A DNA stretch of 6,296 nt, from the NCBI GenBank assembly GCA_007117175.1, contig SKGZ01000028.1, positions 1 to 6,296 of the forward strand, given 5' to 3'. The notes beneath the pieces are model-generated. The model worked only from the letters and a program-made list of their open reading frames with translations, had not been told where the DNA came from and did no database searches. Position numbers and translations under genes: made by a program. This document shows, piece after piece, positions 1 through 5,553 of the stretch; position 1 is the first letter of the stretch; every line of letters begins with the position of its first letter. The DNA comes from Bacteriovoracales bacterium. GTDB lineage: Bacteria; Bdellovibrionota; Bacteriovoracia; Bacteriovoracales; Bacteriovoracaceae.

Positions 1-1
1 A

Positions 2-70
2 CAAGTACTTAATAAGGTGATTGAGCGAGCAGACTCACTGAGTAAAAAAGTTAGTCGCGGCGAAAAATAG
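2..70 (+). CDS. C-terminal fragment of an unidentified protein (partial, cut by window edge)
   Basis: An open frame enters from the left edge and ends at the TAG at 68-70, giving 22 residues that end in SLSKKVSRGEK. The other two forward frames do not continue as a plausible tail: frame 1 stops at once (TAA at 10-12). The peptide is hydrophilic, basic and probably helical, as expected of a protein C-terminus. It is too short for a family assignment. It lies 37 bases upstream of bfd in the same direction, and the -35 element proposed for bfd begins one base after its stop. It may instead be non-coding sequence that happens to be open, so confidence is modest. Confidence 0.4.
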   Translation, partial: QVLNKVIERADSLSKKVSRGEK

Positions 71-71
71 T

Positions 72-100
72 TTGACATGCCAAACAGTGCTACATAGGAT
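72..100 (+). promoter_or_regulatory. Putative sigma70-type promoter for bfd
   Basis: A perfect -35 hexamer TTGACA (72-77) is followed after exactly 17 bases by TAGGAT (95-100), which matches four of six bases of the -10 consensus TATAAT. It lies between the upstream stop codon and the bfd start. The -10 ends seven bases before the bfd ATG at 108, so transcription would be expected to start at or next to the start codon. The AGGA inside the -10 (96-99) could instead serve as the ribosome binding site if the mRNA starts further upstream. No convincing Fur operator was found here. Confidence 0.5.
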
Positions 101-107
101 AGCTATT

Positions 108-317
108 ATGTTTGTATGTTTATGCAAAGGTATTACTGATCAACAAATTGCCGACACTGTCAAGAATTCGAAAGGTGTGAGCTGCAAAGATATCTGTCAA
201 AAGCTTAAGGTGGGATCAGATTGTGGTTGTTGTTTAAGTGAAGCGCAAAGCCTGATAGAGCAATTAGGTCATAAGCAAGAACGAGAGTCTCAAGTCCAGC
301 AAACATCTCACAGTTAG
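108..317 (+). CDS. bfd: Bacterioferritin-associated ferredoxin (BFD-like [2Fe-2S] protein)
   Basis: A 69-residue cytoplasmic iron-sulfur protein. In the known family, Bfd docks on bacterioferritin and passes electrons through its haem to reduce and release stored ferric iron. The BFD fold signature is complete: MFVCLC at the N-terminus supplies Cys4 and Cys6, and VGSDCGCC supplies Cys39 and Cys42, the C-x-C...C-x2-C set that holds the [2Fe-2S] cluster. Two further cysteines (26 and 30) and Cys41 are extra. The last 15 or so residues are a polar Q/E/S-rich tail beyond the family core. An in-frame TTG at 72 would add 12 residues, but the family begins exactly at MxVCLC, and AGGA (96-99) sits eight bases before the ATG at 108, so this ATG is chosen. 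The next gene, bfr, encodes its expected partner, which supports the assignment strongly. Confidence 0.93.
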   Translation: MFVCLCKGITDQQIADTVKNSKGVSCKDICQKLKVGSDCGCCLSEAQSLIEQLGHKQERESQVQQTSHS

Positions 318-319
318 TT

Positions 320-349
320 TTGTCATCTTTTCTTTTTTTGTGTTATTCT
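320..349 (+). promoter_or_regulatory. Putative promoter for bfr (extended -10)
   Basis: The 59-base gap between bfd and bfr contains TTGTCA (320-325, five of six bases of the -35 consensus) and, 18 bases on, TATTCT (344-349, four of six bases of the -10), preceded by TG at 341-342 in the spacing of an extended -10 element. The expected start is near 356, giving a leader of about 20 bases before the bfr ATG. The spacer is strongly T-rich. This suggests that bfr can be transcribed without bfd, although read-through from bfd is also likely. The call rests on sequence match only. Confidence 0.4.
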
Positions 350-364
350 TAGGCAAACAATTTC

Positions 365-370
365 GGAGGT
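365..370 (+). promoter_or_regulatory. Strong Shine-Dalgarno site fixing the bfr start
   Basis: GGAGGT lies six bases before the ATG at 377. This near-perfect ribosome binding site selects that ATG over the in-frame TTG at 371, which would fall directly against the site. It suggests high-level translation, as expected for a storage protein. Confidence 0.8.
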
Positions 371-376
371 TTGTCT

Positions 377-862
377 ATGAAAGGTAAAAAAGTCATTATT
401 GACGCACTCAATACAGTTTTGGCCAATGAGCTCACGGCCATTAATCAATATTTTTTGCATGCTCGCATGTTGGAAGATTGGGGCCTAGCTAAGCTTGGTA
501 AATTGGAGTACGAAGCGTCCATTGATGAAATGAAGCATGCGGATCAATTGATTAAAAGGATTCTTTTTTTAGAGGGATTGCCTAATTTACAAAAGTTAAA
601 CAAGTTAAAAATTGGTCAAAATGTTAAAGAGGTGCTGGAGGCTGATTTATCTGTGGAGTATAAAGCAGTGCCAGAGTTGCAAAAATTTATTAAGCTTTGT
701 GAAAAGGAAGCAGATTTTGTCACACGAGATCTTTTTGCTTCTATCTTACAATCAGAGGAAGGTCATATTGATTGGCTAGAAACTCAGCTGCATTTATTGA
801 CTAAACTTGGCGAGAAAAATTATATTCAATCGCAAGTTGATGCCGACACAGCTAACCACTAA
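377..862 (+). CDS. bfr: Bacterioferritin (haem-containing iron-storage ferritin)
   Basis: A 161-residue bacterioferritin, the usual family length of about 155-160. The family forms a hollow 24-mer in the cytoplasm that oxidises Fe(II) and stores it as a mineral core. All ferroxidase-centre ligands are visible at canonical positions: Glu18, Glu51, His54, Glu94, Glu127 and His130. Met52, the axial ligand of the haem shared between two subunits, is present in IDEMKHAD, so this is a true haem Bfr and not a plain ferritin. Other signatures are NELTAINQYFLHARM at 17-31, RILFLEGLPNLQ at 61-72 and EEGHIDWLETQL at 127-138. The C-terminus runs a few residues past the typical ending YIQSQ as VDADTANH. 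It follows bfd by 59 bases and overlaps the next gene by 23 bases in another frame. The start is set by the strong GGAGGT site. Confidence 0.96.
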   Translation: MKGKKVIIDALNTVLANELTAINQYFLHARMLEDWGLAKLGKLEYEASIDEMKHADQLIKRILFLEGLPNLQKLNKLKIGQNVKEVLEADLSVEYKAVPELQKFIKLCEKEADFVTRDLFASILQSEEGHIDWLETQLHLLTKLGEKNYIQSQVDADTANH

Positions 863-1823
863 ATTATCAGCTGGATCGCTTATTTTTGCCCCCATGGAAG
901 GGGTGACTCATCCACTTTACAGAAAAGTGATTGAGACTCTTTATCCTGAGTGGGATTTTCTGTGTGCAGACTTCTTAAGGATTCCTTCTCAGCAATGTTA
1001 TCCTTTAAAACATATTCGCAAGCACTTTGGTAAAGATCAGCTGAGTGATGAAAAGGTTAAGGCCAAAACTATTTTGCAAATTCTAGGGCCTTTTCATGCC
1101 TATTTTCAACCGACTCTAGAGCAGTTAAGTGAGTTAGAGATTGATTGGATTGATCTCAATTTAGGATGTCCTGCCAATACTGTGAATAAAAGAGGAGGGG
1201 GAAGTGCACTTTTACAAGATCGATTGCAATTAGAAAAATTATTAACTTCCATTCGTAAGAATTATTCAGGAATTTTCACAGTTAAAACCCGCTTAGGCTA
1301 TGAAAGTGAAGAGGGATTTGAGGATCTGATTAAAATGTATGAACAAGTGGGAGTGGATGCGATTACTATTCATGCTCGCACTAAACGTGATCAGTATCAA
1401 GGTCAGGCCAAGTGGGATTATATCGCTAAGGCGGTGAACTTAGTGAAAGTTCCTATTATAGGCAATGGGGATCTATGGACGGCGCAAGATGTGAAGCGCA
1501 TGTTTGAACAAACCCAATGTCATTCTGTGATGTGTGCCAGAGGGGCATTAATGAATCCATGGTTGGCCAGAGATTATAAAGCGCCAGAAAAACAGGTCAG
1601 TGCTGAAAAACGATTAATGGAGATTGAAAAGTATTTTCAACAATTAGAAAAAGTCTTAGTGAGTGAAATTGATGATGAGAAAAAACGTTATCGATTTTAC
1701 AAAGGTCTCTCACGCTATATTTTTGATCCCTTAAGTAATGGAGTTGAGTTGAAAAAAAAGGTTTTACAAGCTCAGAGTTTAGATCTTTTTTGGTCTTTAC
1801 TAGCCGATCATTGCTTGCAATAA
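840..1823 (+). CDS. dusC: tRNA-dihydrouridine synthase, DusC-like
   Basis: A 327-residue FMN enzyme that uses NADPH to reduce specific uridines in tRNA to dihydrouridine; in E. coli DusC acts on U16. An FMN-binding TIM barrel begins with LIFAPMEGVTH (14-24). The catalytic acid is Cys110 in DLNLGCPANTVNKRGGGSAL. The TVN and GGG in that motif resemble DusC rather than DusA or DusB. Further signatures are VKTRLG (148-153) with Lys149, TIHART (176-181) with His178, IIGNGDLW (206-213) and ARGAL (233-237), where most Dus proteins have GRGA. A C-terminal helical domain follows to the end. The ATG at 840 lies inside bfr in the +1 frame, 23 bases before its stop is complete, with no good ribosome site, so translation is probably coupled to bfr. 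An upstream TTG at 807 is in frame but has no better site and would add a non-family extension. The 3' end overlaps the opposing gene by 24 bases. The Dus assignment is firm; the DusC subgroup is likely. Confidence 0.9.
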   Translation: MPTQLTTKLSAGSLIFAPMEGVTHPLYRKVIETLYPEWDFLCADFLRIPSQQCYPLKHIRKHFGKDQLSDEKVKAKTILQILGPFHAYFQPTLEQLSELEIDWIDLNLGCPANTVNKRGGGSALLQDRLQLEKLLTSIRKNYSGIFTVKTRLGYESEEGFEDLIKMYEQVGVDAITIHARTKRDQYQGQAKWDYIAKAVNLVKVPIIGNGDLWTAQDVKRMFEQTQCHSVMCARGALMNPWLARDYKAPEKQVSAEKRLMEIEKYFQQLEKVLVSEIDDEKKRYRFYKGLSRYIFDPLSNGVELKKKVLQAQSLDLFWSLLADHCLQ

Positions 1824-2783
1824 CTCTTGCAGCGCGGGCTTCCAGTCTGGATACTGCCCTTGATGATTAAGTCCTCTGTACTGACGATTGGAAAGATAAA
1901 TAAAACGAAAGTTTTGCTGGGGATTAAAAAGTAGTGTGCAACCAGTAAAGCCATGGTGACCATAGAGTTCAAAGGGTAATTTTATTTTGAGTTGTTCTGG
2001 GGATGAGGCAAATCCCAAGCTGTTATTGGCAATTTTTGTTTGTAGAAAAAGATTGAGTGTTTTGGCACTAATGAAGTCATTTTGGGTCCACAAATTCATC
2101 ACGGCCAAGACTCCTTTGGTGCTGCCAAAGAGACCGGCATGAGGCGCAGCACCAGCGTAGAGGTGAAATGCATTGCCATCATTCACTTCACCCTGCAGAC
2201 GATAATTGCGAAATTGTCTTGATTGATTGCTGCGAGCCTTTTCAAAAGGGTTTCCTATTGAAGTGGCAATCACTTGTGAGGGATCAGGGGGGTGATAGTA
2301 AAGGTCATTTCCGATTTCACTTTGAAAGATTTCATCTAGGTTCATTTGGTATAATTTTTCCAGAAAATCGCCCAAGATCATAAAGCCTAGATCAGAATAA
2401 AGTCTCATTTTTCCTGGAGGGTTTTGAAGTTTGAGTTCTTTTAAAAAGGCAATGATTTGTTTTTTGTCATGAAGTTGCAGATAGAGCGGCTGCCAAGCAG
2501 GTAATCCTGAGGTGTGAGTGAGCAGGTGCGAGAGATTCAATTGCGGAAAATCAGCATGATGATCTGTCAGCCGAATTCGACCTCTCTGCACATTAAGCAT
2601 TAAAAGTGTAGTTGTACAAAGTACTTTGGTCAGCGAAGCCAGGTCATAAATGATATCTTGATCGTGATAGCAAAACTCTTGAGTTCCATGGGCAAGATAA
2701 CAGCTTATATGACTGGGACCATGGACTTCGGTTAACAGGCTAGCTAGATATTTTTTAGTTAATTGGGCCCAAGATGACTTCAT
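1800..2783 (-). CDS. Serine hydrolase, class C beta-lactamase/PBP-like fold
   Basis: A 327-residue protein of the beta-lactamase-related serine hydrolase family (esterases, DD-peptidases, class C beta-lactamases). Counting from the ATG at 2783, the active-site motif SxxK is SLTK at 50-53 (nucleophile Ser50, base Lys53), the second motif is YSD at 129-131 in place of YxN, and the third (KTG position) is HHGFTG at 276-281. Between them lie LLTHTSGLP (about 87-95), GEVNDGNA (198-205) and HAGLF (215-219), characteristic of the esterase/peptidase-like branch. No signal peptide or membrane segment is visible, so it should be cytoplasmic. Substrate cannot be deduced; an esterase or a muropeptide-related amidase is possible, and antibiotic resistance should not be assumed. 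A TTG at 2807 would add eight residues, but neither start has a clear ribosome site. It converges on dus and is transcribed divergently from maeB. Confidence 0.85.
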   Translation of the reverse strand: MKSSWAQLTKKYLASLLTEVHGPSHISCYLAHGTQEFCYHDQDIIYDLASLTKVLCTTTLLMLNVQRGRIRLTDHHADFPQLNLSHLLTHTSGLPAWQPLYLQLHDKKQIIAFLKELKLQNPPGKMRLYSDLGFMILGDFLEKLYQMNLDEIFQSEIGNDLYYHPPDPSQVIATSIGNPFEKARSNQSRQFRNYRLQGEVNDGNAFHLYAGAAPHAGLFGSTKGVLAVMNLWTQNDFISAKTLNLFLQTKIANNSLGFASSPEQLKIKLPFELYGHHGFTGCTLLFNPQQNFRFIYLSNRQYRGLNHQGQYPDWKPALQELLQAMIG

Positions 2784-2790
2784 CAATAAA

Positions 2791-2799
2791 AATATATCA
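2791..2799 (-). promoter_or_regulatory. Putative extended -10 promoter for the serine hydrolase
   Basis: Read on the minus strand, TGATATATT is an extended -10 element: TG, one base, then TATATT, which matches five of six bases of the consensus. No good -35 is seen at the expected distance, as is common for extended -10 promoters. It ends seven bases before the ATG at 2783, so transcription would start at or next to the start codon, giving a leaderless or nearly leaderless mRNA. This fits the absence of a ribosome binding site. The region is AT-rich, so a chance match is possible. Confidence 0.4.
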
Positions 2800-2832
2800 T
2801 GGAGCAAGTTGATGCTCTAGAGAAATTGTAAA

Positions 2833-2861
2833 TTTTAAAGCGGGCCATCCCATGGTAGAAT
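2833..2861 (+). promoter_or_regulatory. Putative promoter for the maeB-ridA operon (extended -10)
   Basis: TGGTAGAAT (2853-2861) is an extended -10: TG, one base, then TAGAAT, five of six bases of the consensus. A weak -35-like TTTTAA (2833-2838) sits 17 bases upstream. Transcription from about 2868 would give a leader of roughly 24 bases carrying the maeB ribosome site. It is the only good + strand candidate in the 108-base divergent gap. The remainder of the gap holds an 8-base palindrome CTCTAGAG (2815-2822) and nothing else I can name. Confidence 0.5.
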
Positions 2862-2878
2862 AAAGAGCAAAATCAAAT

Positions 2879-2883
2879 AAGGA
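2879..2883 (+). promoter_or_regulatory. Shine-Dalgarno site of maeB
   Basis: AAGGA lies eight bases before the ATG at 2892, a normal spacing. It confirms the start, which also matches the usual N-terminus of the family. Confidence 0.75.
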
Positions 2884-2891
2884 TTTCAATT

Positions 2892-5183
2892 ATGAGTGAC
2901 AGTAGAGAGCAAGCTCGTCGTCAGCAGGCATTAAATTATCATTCTCAAGGGCGCCCTGGGAAATCAGAAGTCATTCCCACCAAGCCCTGCTTGACCTCTC
3001 GAGACTTATCCATGGCCTATTCACCAGGAGTCGCCTATCCCTGCTTAGAAATTGAAAAAGATCCTGACTCTGCCTATCAGTACACTAATAAAGGAAATCT
3101 AGTAGGAGTCATTTCTAATGGAAGTGCTGTTTTAGGTTTGGGCAATATTGGAGCTTTGGCAGGAAAACCTGTGATGGAAGGAAAGGGGGTTCTGTTTAAG
3201 AGATTTGCTGATATTGATGTTTTTGATGTGGAGTTAAATGCCAACACCGTTGAAGAAATGGTGAGTGTGATTGAAAAACTTGAACCAACTTTTGGTGGAA
3301 TTAACTTAGAAGACATTAAGGCTCCAGAGTGTTTTGAGGTGGAAAGGCAATTAAAAGAGAAAATGAAAATCCCTGTTTTTCATGATGATCAACACGGAAC
3401 TGCGATTATTTGCGCCGCTGCTTTTGTCAATGCTTTGCAAGTGGCCAAGAAAAAGATAGAAAAAGTTAAAATTGTTTTCAGTGGCGCTGGAGCGGCCTCT
3501 CTGTCTTGCGCTCAACTTTTTCTTAAGTTAGGAGTTCCTAAGAAAAATATTCTTATTTGTGATTCGAAAGGTGTCATTTACCAAGGAAGAACGGAGGGAA
3601 TGAATCAGTATAAAGAAGAGTTTGCCAACGAGACTGCTTTGCGAACGATGGAAGAAGCACTCAAGGGAGCGGATGCATTTATTGGCTGTTCCTTTAAGGG
3701 GGTGGTCAGTCCACAAATGGTGGCAAGTATGGCCAAGAATCCTATTATTTTTGCTATGGCCAATCCTGATCCAGAAATCACTCCAGAAGAAGTTGCGCAA
3801 GTTCGCAATGATGCGATTATGGCCACTGGCCGAAGTGATTATCCCAATCAAGTGAATAATGTTTTAGGTTTTCCCTTCATTTTTAGAGGTGCTCTGGATG
3901 TACGAGCTCACTGCATTAATGAAGAGATGAAATTAGCGGCAGTCTATGCACTAGCCAATTTAGCCAAAGAAATCGTTCCTGAGGAAGTGCAACAAGCCTA
4001 TGGGGGAAGTGATTTTTGCTTTGGTCGAGATTACTTAATCCCAAAGCCCTTTGATAAAAGAATCTTAACCACCGTTGCTCCCGCGGTAGCTAAAGCAGCA
4101 GTGGAAAGTGGAGCTTCTAGTTATAAAGATTTTGATTGGCAGCGCTACCCTGAGATACTTGAGAGTCGATTAGGGCAGGGAGCCTCCTTTATGCGCTCAA
4201 TTCGCTCTCGTTTACCCCGTAAGGAGCGCTCTAAAATTCTATTCACCGAAGCCACCAATGCTAAGATTTTACACGCTATTTCTATTGTGAATGATGAGAA
4301 GATGATTGAAGCTCAATTGATAGGCAATTGCAAAGAAATTCAACAGAAGATGACCACTCTTGGATTAGAGCATCTGCTTAATCTTGATATTATAGAACCG
4401 ATGAAAAGCCCTTATTATCAGGATTACGTGCAAAGTTTTATGGACTTAAGACAGCGTAAAGGCGTGACCTCGGCCTTGGCCAAGGAGGCCATGCTGCGAT
4501 CGAATTACTTTGGTGCCATGATGGTCAAAAAAGGTCAAGCTGACGGTTTAGTCACTGGTATTGATTCCACCTATGCAGAAGCCTTTAAGCCTATTATGAG
4601 AGTGGTGGGAGAGTCGCAAAGTAATTTGGCATCTGGAGTGATGGTTTTGATTTTTAAATCAAAGATCTTATTTTTAGCCGATTGCACCGCTCAGACTGAT
4701 CCTGGCGAAAAAGAATTAGTACAGATTGCAGAAAACACTATCCAGCTCTACCAGCAATTAATGCAATCAGCTCCTCGAGTAGCCTTTCTCAGTTATTCTT
4801 GCTTTGGCTCTAATCGCACCGCTTCTTCTTCTAAAATGTCGCGTGCTGCGAACTTACTAAGAGAAAGACATAGTGATTTACAAATTGATGGTGAGTTACA
4901 AGCAGATGTAGCGGTCAATGAAAACTTATTGAAGAGTTTATATCCCTTTAATCAATTGCAAGGTCCTGCTGATGTTTTGATCTTTCCCGACTTGAATTCA
5001 GCTAATATTGCTTATAAATTGCTCATTCAACTAGGCGGAGCCACTCCCATTGGGCCGATTCTCACTCCATTAGATTATCCTATTAATATTATTCAAAGAA
5101 CGGCTACCGTCAGCGAGGTGGTCAATATGACTTTACTGACAGCTATGGTTGCACAAAGAAAAAAAGGAGCCACTCATGATTGA
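2892..5183 (+). CDS. maeB: NADP-type hybrid malic enzyme with C-terminal PTA-like domain
   Basis: A 763-residue cytoplasmic enzyme, the full length of the MaeB family (about 760). It decarboxylates malate oxidatively to pyruvate, CO2 and NAD(P)H. The malic domain spans about residues 15-425: catalytic Tyr43 in MAYSPGVAYP, NGSAVLGLGNIG (76-87), catalytic Lys98 in EGKGVLFKRFADIDVFD, metal ligands in NLEDIKAPE (138-146) and HDDQHGT (164-170), and the Rossmann loop SGAGAAS (197-203). NPDPEI (291-296) follows. The second half, about 430-760, is homologous to phosphotransacetylase: DGELQADVAV (666-675), FPDLNSANIAYKL (698-710) and GPILTPLDYPIN (721-732). In known hybrid malic enzymes this domain is regulatory, drives oligomerisation and senses acetyl-CoA. 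Here the Pta Ser-Arg pair reads Gln735-Arg736, so acetyl transfer is unlikely, though the arginine is kept. Cofactor choice (NADP) is inferred from the family. It is the first gene of an operon and overlaps ridA by 8 bases. Confidence 0.95.
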   Translation: MSDSREQARRQQALNYHSQGRPGKSEVIPTKPCLTSRDLSMAYSPGVAYPCLEIEKDPDSAYQYTNKGNLVGVISNGSAVLGLGNIGALAGKPVMEGKGVLFKRFADIDVFDVELNANTVEEMVSVIEKLEPTFGGINLEDIKAPECFEVERQLKEKMKIPVFHDDQHGTAIICAAAFVNALQVAKKKIEKVKIVFSGAGAASLSCAQLFLKLGVPKKNILICDSKGVIYQGRTEGMNQYKEEFANETALRTMEEALKGADAFIGCSFKGVVSPQMVASMAKNPIIFAMANPDPEITPEEVAQVRNDAIMATGRSDYPNQVNNVLGFPFIFRGALDVRAHCINEEMKLAAVYALANLAKEIVPEEVQQAYGGSDFCFGRDYLIPKPFDKRILTTVAPAVAKAAVESGASSYKDFDWQRYPEILESRLGQGASFMRSIRSRLPRKERSKILFTEATNAKILHAISIVNDEKMIEAQLIGNCKEIQQKMTTLGLEHLLNLDIIEPMKSPYYQDYVQSFMDLRQRKGVTSALAKEAMLRSNYFGAMMVKKGQADGLVTGIDSTYAEAFKPIMRVVGESQSNLASGVMVLIFKSKILFLADCTAQTDPGEKELVQIAENTIQLYQQLMQSAPRVAFLSYSCFGSNRTASSSKMSRAANLLRERHSDLQIDGELQADVAVNENLLKSLYPFNQLQGPADVLIFPDLNSANIAYKLLIQLGGATPIGPILTPLDYPINIIQRTATVSEVVNMTLLTAMVAQRKKGATHD
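5164..5169 (+). promoter_or_regulatory. Shine-Dalgarno site of ridA inside the maeB end
   Basis: AAGGAG lies six bases before the ATG at 5176, within the last codons of maeB. It sets the ridA start and rejects the in-frame TTG at 5149, which would add nine lysine- and glutamate-rich residues not seen in the family. Confidence 0.8.
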
Positions 5184-5553
5184 AATACTTAATAATAGTC
5201 CAGCCCCGGCTGCCGTGGGAACTTATTCTCAAGGAGCCAAAGTAGATGGTTGGTATTTTTTTTCTGGCCAAATAGGATTAGATCCTCAAAGTATGGAGTT
5301 AGCTCAAGGGTTTTCGGCCCAACTCGATCGCATTTTAAAGAATATTGATCTGTTGCTTGAAAGTCATCAGCTTAAAAGAAGTGATATTTTAAAAACCACT
5401 ATTTTTCTGACGGATCTGAATGATTTTTCCCAAGTCAATGAAGCTTACCAAGAGTTCTTTCAGGCTCCTTATCCAGCTCGTTCGACTGTTGAGGTGAGTG
5501 CCTTACCTAAAGGTGCACTGGTCGAAATTGAAGTGATTGCTTATCAAAAATGA
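5176..5553 (+). CDS. ridA: RidA/YjgF/YER057c/UK114-family enamine/imine deaminase
   Basis: A 125-residue protein, close to the usual 125-130. RidA is a cytoplasmic trimer that hydrolyses reactive enamine/imine intermediates, such as 2-aminoacrylate released by PLP-dependent dehydratases, to 2-ketoacids and ammonia. Visible signatures are APAAVGTYSQG (10-20) with Tyr17, FFSGQIGLDP (28-37), KTTIFLTDLNDF (73-84) and the C-terminal block YPARSTVEVSALPKGALVEIEV (99-120). Arg102 is the substrate-carboxylate-binding arginine equivalent to Arg105 of E. coli, and Glu119 corresponds to its catalytic Glu120, so the protein should be an active RidA of the archetypal subgroup. It overlaps the end of maeB by 8 bases and the next gene by 4. 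Shared transcription with maeB is very likely. The metabolic link is loose: both feed or protect pyruvate metabolism. Confidence 0.93.
   Translation: MIEILNNSPAPAAVGTYSQGAKVDGWYFFSGQIGLDPQSMELAQGFSAQLDRILKNIDLLLESHQLKRSDILKTTIFLTDLNDFSQVNEAYQEFFQAPYPARSTVEVSALPKGALVEIEVIAYQK

Noticed and set aside
98..116. Possible Fur box over the bfd start (begins GATAGCTATTATG)
   Set aside because: By hand it matches about 11 of 19 bases of the E. coli consensus, which is marginal in AT-rich DNA, and the symmetric halves are poor. Iron control is plausible for the gene but not supported by this site.
318..340. T-rich run after bfd as an intrinsic terminator
   Set aside because: I could find no stable GC-rich hairpin directly before the T-run, and the stretch is better explained as the spacer of the bfr promoter.
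2168..2383. 71-codon + strand open frame inside the serine hydrolase
   Set aside because: It lies wholly opposite a well-supported gene, has no family features, and reads as a shadow frame.
1800..2783. Calling the serine hydrolase an antibiotic-resistance beta-lactamase
   Set aside because: It lacks a signal peptide, has YSD and HHGFTG in place of the class C YxN and KTG motifs, and resembles the esterase/peptidase-like branch.
2845..2855. Inverted repeat CCAT-CCC-ATGG next to the maeB -10
   Set aside because: A four-base stem with a three-base loop is too small to call an operator or a functional hairpin.
3077..3855. Several open frames of 73-107 codons inside maeB, on both strands
   Set aside because: They fall within the malic enzyme coding region with its intact motifs, and their translations show no recognisable domains.
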